Source: Hygrocybe punicea
Lineage: Eukaryota > Basidiomycota > Agaricomycetes > Agaricales > Hygrophoraceae
Direction of reading: 5' to 3'
DNA: 64,000 bases
Assembly: GCA_963556145.1 (NCBI GenBank)
Contig: OY744461.1
Span: 9,186,891-9,250,890 of the forward strand
Both the position numbers and the translations under genes were made by a program. Position 1 is the first letter of the stretch, and every line of letters starts with the position of its first letter. Positions 57,445 through 64,000 of this stretch are shown here, in pieces. A model generated the notes under the pieces. It was not told the origin of the DNA and ran no database searches. It saw nothing but the letters and a program-made list of their open reading frames with translations.

Positions 57445-58039
57445 CTAACACCTATGCCGTTTACTGGGGCGAATGTTCTCCTTGGCATCTATTTGCACCT
57501 CGTCATCCAAGCGAGTGACCTCGTCGTCCAAGCGAGTGACCCTGTAGGTGTGAACTGGCGGATTGAGAACATTGCATCCAGGGCGATAGCGGCAGTTGAG
57601 GATACGGGCAGGGAAAGCCTTCGCTTGCCTGCTACCAGAACCAAGCAACTCCCTCGGATTGATATCCCCCAATTCGTCTTGCTTAACGATGTAGTCATCC
57701 TCGTAGATCTCCGCTTTTATGCTACAAAATGGTGATGTCAATATGAATGACCTCCTTGTTAAGAATCTGTGTGACATACACAGGAATGGCGCCATGTAAA
57801 TCACTGCTTTCTTTGCCCACATTATTCCCTCCACCGAGTTCAGAATTTCCTTTGTGTTTATTCATGGTAATCACCAGGGTCTGAGACGATCAGTTAGGTA
57901 GCAGAGACACGTAGGATGTACGCACCATTGGACCAGGTTTTGCAGCATCGAAATCAACCGTGTAAGTGCTCCAGTTACTGGTGAGATTGTCGACATGAAG
58001 GTGCACAACACGGTCGGCTGGGAGAGAGACTGTGGACAT
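57445..58039 (-). CDS. Small Plavaka-borne gene of unknown function
   Basis: From the ATG at 58039: MSTVSLPADRVVHLHVDNL, TYTVDFDAAKPGPM, then (after an intron ending near 57872) ITMNKHKGNSELGGG and VYVTQILNKEVIHIDITI. The last part (about 57725-57445) is in another frame: IKAEIYEDDYIVKQDELGD, an Ala/Arg-rich stretch, and a tail with the repeat VTRLDDEVTRLDDEV, ending RPSKRHRC. Either an unrecognised intron or a frameshift lies near 57725. It starts head to head with the accessory gene at 58054, only 14 bp apart. I know no family for it. Confidence 0.4.
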
Positions 58040-58053
58040 AGTAGCTGAAGAGA

Positions 58054-60432
58054 ATGTGTGACGTCACGGTGCAGGCATCTCTTCGTCCGACATCTCTTCC
58101 TCCTCCGATGCCTGCCTTGTCCCAGCACAATTCTTCGTCCTATTCTGCACCATTTTCTCCTTATTCTGCATCAGAACGCTCTTTTGTCGATGAACTCTCT
58201 GATTACTCCGATTTGCCAGCAAATATTCTAGATTCATACCCTTCGCACTATGTCCACCACTCGTCTCATGCAAGTCAGATCAAAGATCAAGGAACCGCAC
58301 CCAGAGCTCTCAGATACCAGACAAAACTACAGGACCATTGGAAACCAAGTTTTTCACAAGAAACAGTACGCATATATGCACTTTATTCTGATAAATATTC
58401 TGATCAGTCTAATGTACAGCATTCTTCGCATTCTTCGCACCCATCCGCTCTCCCGTCTTCAATCAAATATCTAGATCACGACGATCTGCTCTGCAACAAG
58501 GTTTATCAAGATCTCTATCACAAGTATTTGACTATACAGTCAAAACTCGAGTCGTCTCAGTAAGTTTCCATCTATTCAGTACATGTACATGTACATTCTT
58601 CTTGCTAATAATGTGAAAGGGAAGCACTCAGTATACTTGCGAATACCATGCAATCGGGGCCAAGTCGCAACTCATCCGCGTCATCTGATACCTTATTTCA
58701 AATGTCATCAAACGCACTACCGGCACCTCTGCTGCAGTCAAATTATCCGGATGTCAAATTCTGGGTGAAGAGGATGTGGACAGGAATGAAAGGGCAAGAG
58801 GTAACGGATTTGAATACCACAGTTGGCCTCCGAGGCCAATCTCGGATCGCGGCTGGAGAGAATGTGTCTTTCACGTTCGTTGAAAGCGAAGAGGGAGTAC
58901 CTTCAAGTGGTCATCGTGTTCGCGACATTACAGCAGCAGCACGAGAGATTTGGCTCGAATTACACAAGCAGGGTCAAGCGCCCGCGACGTGGGGACAAGG
59001 ATCTGCAACAGTCCGTAATTTCTACCGAATTGAAATGTACAAGCGCATCCCCGAACTCCGATACTGCGAAAATCACTGGAAAGTAGATCAAATTGCAACA
59101 GCGACGTACTCTGGCTGGCATCGCAAGCATGTTTTGGGAATCGGCAAATCGGTCAAGAAAGATAATATGGTGTCCGAGTCCCGAGACGCATTCGATAGCT
59201 CAGAAGTGAAGCACATTCCGGAAAAGCGACCACCAACAAGTACCCTATCGTCTCGCCAGCCCAAGAAATTCAAGATTCCAGCGCTTCCACAGCCATGCAT
59301 TTTGACCCCGTCGAACCCACAAGAAGTCTTTGATGAGCCGCTTTCCACGCTAAGTTCCCCTGCAACACTTCTCCCTTCTGGTTTACTGCCTTCCATTTCG
59401 CCTCCAATGTCACCAGGTTTGCTTTCGCCTCTACTACACGAAACTGGTCTGCAATCTCTCCCTACTCATACACCGGTGCCTCTTTCCCCTACCCTTGTAA
59501 CGGAACCAATCCCATCGGTGACCACACTACAATCCACACCCATCACTCCGATTGTTTCCCCGGAAGTACTTTCATCGGCGTCAACTCCGATTGTCGCCCC
59601 AGAAGTACTTTCATCAGCGTCAACTCCAATTGTCGCCCCGGAAGTACTTTCATCGGCGTCAACTCCCCCGGCAGATAGCGGCACTGTGCTAGTCATGCCT
59701 CAGGGCACTCAAGATTCTCCGTTGCCGGGATCATCTATGTCTACGCATGGGATCAAGATCGTGAACCCGTTGTAAGTCATTAACTTAGTTGTTTTCTATA
59801 AGTGTGCTCATATTGGTAAAGTGAGATGGCAAGTGAAGAAGTAGCAACAGATCCGTTCAAGCTATCAAAAATTGGTATGTACGCATTTTTATTCTATATC
59901 CCATATTGATGATAGCGCCGCGCAGGGATGAGAACATTCAAGCGTCTCAATGCAGCCATGGGCACCGCTAATACAACAGCCTCCTCTGAGGGCGCCACAG
60001 CTACGACCACTACTCCTGAGCCCCCCTCTAGCTCCTCAGCTGTGCCAACGAGCACACTATCAACGTCAATATCCAAAGGGAAGAGGAAGCCGGCTGTGAA
60101 GAAGGAACGGATGATGGTCCCAAGTACTGCACTGGTGCCGAAGTAAGTCGATGATTCATCGCGAGAAGTACACTGACTCCGGGACTGTCAGGAATCTTTT
60201 CGCGATCGACTATTGCAAGAACAATTCTATTACCAAGATTGCATTCGATGCACTGTGGAATAGTCTGGATGATGCCACGAAGCAGGTGAGTTCCCAGATC
60301 GTTCAAGTACTCATGAATCTACTGACTACGCTGTAACTACAGCAATACGAGGAGCTTAGCGTCAAGACAAAGAAAGAACTCAAGGAAGCGAAGGTGAGAG
60401 CACTGTCGGCAGCGACGAATGGACGGAAATGA
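58054..60432 (+). CDS. Plavaka accessory protein with HMG-box-like C-terminus
   Basis: Six exons, 58054-58559, 58620-59771, 59822-59874, 59926-60142, 60192-60285 and 60343-60432, sum to 2,112 nt in phase and encode 703 residues without a stop. An S/Y/P-rich N-terminus with YLDHDDLLCNKVYQDLYHKY precedes a conserved core: VKFWVKRMWTGM, RGQSRIAAGENVSFTFVE, REIWLELHKQGQAPATWGQG, then NFYRIEMYKRIPELRYCENH and WK...TATYSGWH. A proline-rich stretch with three 39-bp repeats (APEVLSSASTP) follows. The last three exons read PKNLFAIDYCKNN...FDALWNSLDDATKQQYEEL, which has HMG-box-like spacing. From memory the core occurs in many Agaricomycete proteins of unknown function. Its place inside a transposon suggests a DNA-binding helper, which is inference. 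Its paralogue lies at 61005-63098. Confidence 0.75.
59557..59673 (+). repeat. Tandem 39-bp repeat, three copies, within the accessory gene
   Basis: Each unit encodes (S/A)PEVLSSASTPIV with a few silent or conservative changes. Confidence 0.85.
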
Positions 60433-60545
60433 CCTAGAACACGGAGGCGGGGAGCAGGGGAGCGGGAACAGGGGAGCGGGGAATGGAGCGGGGAGCAGGA
60501 GCAGAGGGAACAGGGGAGCAGAGGGCAGAGGGGGAGGGGGAACAG
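60433..60545. repeat. Purine-rich simple repeat downstream of the accessory gene
   Basis: Irregular ggggagcrggga units directly after the stop codon. A similar homopurine tract on the other strand (about 60945-61000) follows the stop of the paralogous gene. Confidence 0.8.
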
Positions 60546-60728
60546 GATGGACAGTATAGCAATACCTAGCATCATCGCAAACGATGTCAATCGATAGAAT
60601 CACAACGGAATTATCACCAGAAACATATGAAAGCACAATCTTAGTGCCCTTGGTCAATTCTCGTTTGGGATGTAATTCGCACTAATTACTATATCTCACA
60701 CGATGTAATTACATATGAAAATGTCCGA

Positions 60729-60755
60729 TTCTCACTGGGGATCAACCCCAGTGAG
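60729..60755. repeat. Hairpin at the right tip of the Plavaka-like element
   Basis: ctcactgggg and ccccagtgag are separated by five bases; the left tip at 53820-53841 has a slightly degraded version. Confidence 0.85.
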
Positions 60756-61004
60756 AAGTCCGTATGTTAAGGACCTTTTAGATAGTATAAAATATTTTTA
60801 TTTCCCATGAGCATATTTAAAACGAAGTTTGCAACGATAGCATATGGATTTCGAATGATATCCTTTACAAAACAATGGTATTTCTTTTGCGATCGTTTAT
60901 GGTACTGTACAATGTGCTCCGAGAGTTTCTGCGTCCATTCCCCATTCCCCTCACCCTCATCCCCGCCCACTCCCCATTCCCATTCCCATTCCTATTCCCA
61001 ATGC

Positions 61005-63098
61005 TCAGCCCACTGCAACTCTTGCCGCTGCCGCCTTTGCTGCCTTGACGTCCTGTTTGACTTTCTTGCTCTTGTCCTCATAATGCTACCCAACGTATTC
61101 CGTAGTTGCAACCAAAAAAGACCTCCATAAGCAGACATACCTTTTTCGTGGCATCATCAAGGTCTTCCCAGACCTGTTCAAACTCGGCCTTCGTAATGCG
61201 ATGCTTCGCGCAGTGGTCGATGGCAAAAAGATTCCTGTAAAGTAGGGATCAGTGTTAGCGCATGCATGAATTCAAATGACTCACTTTGGCATCATGGCCT
61301 GCGTTGGGTTCATCATGGGGCCCTTCTTGATCGGCTTCTCTTTATCCTTTCCCTTCGATGCATCAATGGCGGACGAAGAGGATGCAGTGTTCGCAGAACG
61401 AGTGGCGGCCCGGGAAACAGGTTTGATTAGAGGTGTTGCAACTATCTGTTGCGCAGATTCACTTTTCCAGATCTATTATTAGCTGAAATGATATATTTCG
61501 TGTCCAAGAATGGGACTCACAAAGGATTGATGATCTTGAAAGGAGGTTGTTTTGGAACGAGTGCAGAAGTGTCCTGCGCTCCGTCGGTGGGAAAAGGCAT
61601 AGGGATGTCTAGTGCTTCTTTGGTTGTAGGCGACACATTGCCGGTCTCTATGAAGGATGTCATTGTCACGATGTTATAGAATATCTATCACTTACTTTCC
61701 GTAGACAAATCTAAGGGCTGTGCAGGTACAAGCGAGGGATCGATCGAGCAATCAATCTGCGGCCGCGCCAGAGGGATGGGCGGAATGATGTCTTTGGTGG
61801 CATCGACAGGAGAGCTTGGTGGTGTGGTATCAGACAATGAATCTGTTAGCGTGGAACTAGAAGACGTAGATATGCCGACAGAACTTCCTTCTTGTGTAGC
61901 GAGTTGAGGGACTTTGAAATGCCTCTTTTTACCAGGAGGTGCATGAAAACCCATCTGGGCACGCTTCTGTGGTAGGTGCATATACTCGTCGGTGTCACCT
62001 AAGACCGCCGTTTCGCTCGTGTTCGTTCGTTCCTCCATCTTTGGCACCTTCTCTTTCATGACGTGTTTGCTGTACCAACCGGGGTAATTAACGGTGGCAA
62101 GATGCTCCAGCTTCCAATGGTTCTCGCAATATCGAAGTTCCGGTATGCGCTTGTACATTTCCGTGCGGAAAAAATTTCTTGCTGTTGCCGTACCTTTATG
62201 GTGTCCATTAGTGGACTTCTGTGTTGATAAAATGATTTTACACAAACATACCTTTGCCCCACGTCACTGGGGCCATGTTTCTGTCATGAAGCTCAGCCCA
62301 GAGCTCTCTCATCTGGAACGTCGTGTTTGAGATTCGGTATCCGTTCACAGTGAGTCCATTCTCGTCTTCGACAAACCCACAAGAGACATTTTCCCCTGTA
62401 GCAATTCGAGATCTGCCCCGGGTACCGACCTTGTTGTTGACTGTCGTGACAGTCTGGCTTTTTGCTCCAATCCAGTCTTGCTTCCGCCAGAATCTGACTT
62501 TAGGGTATTCTTGTTGATCTGGAGGGGTCAACAGCGACTCCGAGCTGAGTTCGGGGCTGCCGGATGAGCGAATCGTGTTTGTCATAGTTTTCATTGTCTC
62601 TCTGTAGCAATGTGTTAGCATAACTATCCCGAGTAGGTATACAACATACCGCGAGAAATCCAATTGTGATTTCAAGCGCATGTGGTCATAAAAAAGATCT
62701 CGGTAGGATGGATTGCGAAGTAGAGTGTCGTGATCAAGGTCCTCAATGATCATTTGTTGCAACGGATAATGTGAGCCAGGCTGGATTTGCTGTAAGAGTA
62801 CCGTTTTTTTGTCGTTGATTGTATCAAATGGCAAATATATGCGTACCATTTGCGAAGTCATTCCAATATTACCTACACTCCATGGATCTGAAACCTGTCT
62901 ATGCATTGTTTTATTGGTTGTAGCGACTTTGCGTGTGCTCATTTGATTGTATGTGGGAAGGTAGAGGTTTTGATTCGAAGGCGACAAGATGCTTGCTGGT
63001 AGTTCTGGGGAATCGTCAAGAAAGAGTGAGTTCTGCTCTGACGAGCCTGACTGAGAGAAAGATGGATAAACGTAGGGATTGTTGGTGCCATTTGGCAT
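61005..63098 (-). CDS. Paralogue of the Plavaka accessory protein
   Basis: Minus-strand gene, ATG at 63098 and TGA at 61005-61007. Its order of conserved blocks is the same as in the gene at 58054: YPKVRFWRKQDWIGAK, RGRSRIATGENVSCGFVE, MRELWAELHDRNMAPVTWGKG, then (after an intron with donor near 62247) NFFRTEMYKRIPELRYCENH and WK, a P/S-rich variable part, FKIINPL, and the split HMG-box-like end NLFAIDHCAKHRITKAEFEQ...LDDATKK plus a K/A-rich tail. Predicted introns near 62790-62850, 62600-62650, 62195-62245, 61640-61700, 61485-61540, 61190-61240 and 61075-61140 have GT-AG ends. I see no premature stop. It lies outside the recognised Plavaka element and tail to tail with its paralogue, so it probably belongs to a second element whose ends lie beyond the window or have been lost. 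Confidence 0.7.
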
Positions 63099-64000
63099 GG
63101 TCGTAGTACGAGACCAAGAGGTGTCACGCCTGTAACCGCTAAGTCAGTCACCGCTAACTTGGCCAGTCACCTAACCACCTCTATGGCATTACCTGCTGAC
63201 CGTTGGAGTGGTACCGAGGTACCACTCCGGGGGCTCACGCAGGACTCGAGGGAAAGGTCGACTGGATAGGAAGGATGGACTGACTACTACATCTGGAAGG
63301 CTACTGACTAGGTCAAACCGTGGGAACCTGATCACGTGACTGACCAGGCACAACTACTACAAGTGCCCCTCCTCCTCATGGTGACGTCCTCGTCACCATA
63401 CCGCTACTAAAAGAAAACAAAAAGCAAAACAAAACTGACCAAGAAAAAAACTCTCCAGTCACGACTCCCAGTCCCTCACGATGCCCCGGGCCTTACACGT
63501 GAGGCGGGACCGTATCGTCCTCCAAGATCGTTGGGGGTGGTAGATGACCAAACTGTAACTCTGCTCTGCTCCTCCATCCTCGAATGCCTCTGGGACTCAC
63601 ATCGCAGGGTAGGATAAAAACGTTCAAAACCATAAGTTCTTGTAGCCCAGGGTGTGAGTTCTTGTGATCCGAAAATAGACTGGGTGGTTCGTGCGAAAGT
63701 AAATAGGTACGGTGCTGTCGAGCAGTGATGGTTCGTAGATAGGTCGAATATCCAATAAATGTCGAGGGCGGGGAAAGGGGATGGGACGGGACAAGGTACG
63801 GTGTAAACGGGGGAAAGGGAAAACATACGGGTGCATTGGGCCATGCGGTGGCATCGGGGATTCTCGATACGAGGGGACTAGCGATGGGGTGCTAAGTGGT
63901 CGCGGCGGTGACTCGTTTGGGCCCCTACGGGTCGGGGAAGTCGCCAGGGTCGAGAACGAGGTCGCGGGGAGCTGAACGAGGGCTCGAGGAGCCGGGTATG
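63099..64000. other. Region without a recognised gene
   Basis: Upstream flank of the minus-strand accessory gene. A 24-bp hairpin (ggagtggtac, four-base loop, gtaccactcc) lies at 63205-63228, among scattered gtcagtcac/ccagtcac motifs at 63140-63350. The open frames at 63476-63975 show no family resemblance. Confidence 0.45.

Larger units (their letters stand above)
53820..60753. mobile_element. Plavaka/CACTA-like DNA transposon
   Basis: The ends are CACTGGGCGATCAACCCC... at 53820 and the complement of CACTGGGGTTGATCCCC... at 60753, continuing inward as ccagtgagaatcggacattttc on both sides. Each tip can itself fold, because CACTGGG is followed a few bases later by CCCCAGTG. The 6.9-kb interior holds a tnp2-type transposase (plus), a small minus-strand gene and an accessory gene (plus). 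I could not confirm the short target duplication expected for this superfamily (tca on the left, aga on the right). Confidence 0.78.

Overview
The window looks like transposon-dense DNA from a basidiomycete fungus, most likely an Agaricomycete. Introns are short (about 50-76 bp, GT-AG). The element families (KDZ and Plavaka-type DNA transposons, Ngaro-like tyrosine-recombinase retroelements, Gypsy elements with the pol type common in mushrooms) and the host-gene types (Crinkler-like REase-kinase protein, DUR3 urea transporter, UbiA prenyltransferase) all fit. I cannot name the species. No rRNA, tRNA or CRISPR was recognised.

Layout. 1-4564: relics, a 458-bp foldback element (2114-2571), a degenerate hAT-like copy and a trinucleotide-rich hAT-like element with 8-bp target duplications (3208-4376). 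4565-16113: a minus-orientation Gypsy LTR split by a 10.2-kb KDZ transposon (KDZ1, 5789-15964) with about 1 kb of near-identical terminal inverted repeats, a transposase and a divergent accessory gene. 16217-24607: a Gypsy body with an acidic spacer ORF, RT-RNase H-integrase that ends in an ASCH/PUA-like domain, and a small 3' ORF. 24743-29716: a plus-orientation LTR, primer binding site, gag and protease. 29720-31789: a second hAT-like element with a nested 660-bp foldback. 33667-36020: the one convincing intact host-type gene, a six-exon Crinkler-like protein. 36380-49920: a DUR3 gene broken by a second KDZ element (KDZ2, 37444-49310), which itself carries a Ngaro-like retroelement at its left tip and a hAT-like element inside its transposase. 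50200-51352: UbiA pseudogene. 52546-53819: remnant of a single-pass membrane protein gene. 53820-60753: a Plavaka/CACTA-like element with tnp2-type transposase and an accessory gene ending in an HMG-box-like segment. 61005-63098: a paralogue of that accessory gene on the other strand.

Relations. The insertion order can be read from target duplications: KDZ2 into DUR3, Ngaro into the first base of KDZ2, hAT into the KDZ2 transposase, KDZ1 into an LTR. Both KDZ elements have the same architecture, transposase and accessory gene running divergently. Almost every premature stop in these elements is one C-to-T step from CGA, CAA or CAG. The most novel items are the ASCH-like domain fused to Gypsy Pol, the conserved KDZ accessory protein, a KDZ-borne gene with RNase H1 N-terminal (hybrid-binding) domains, and the Plavaka accessory pair.
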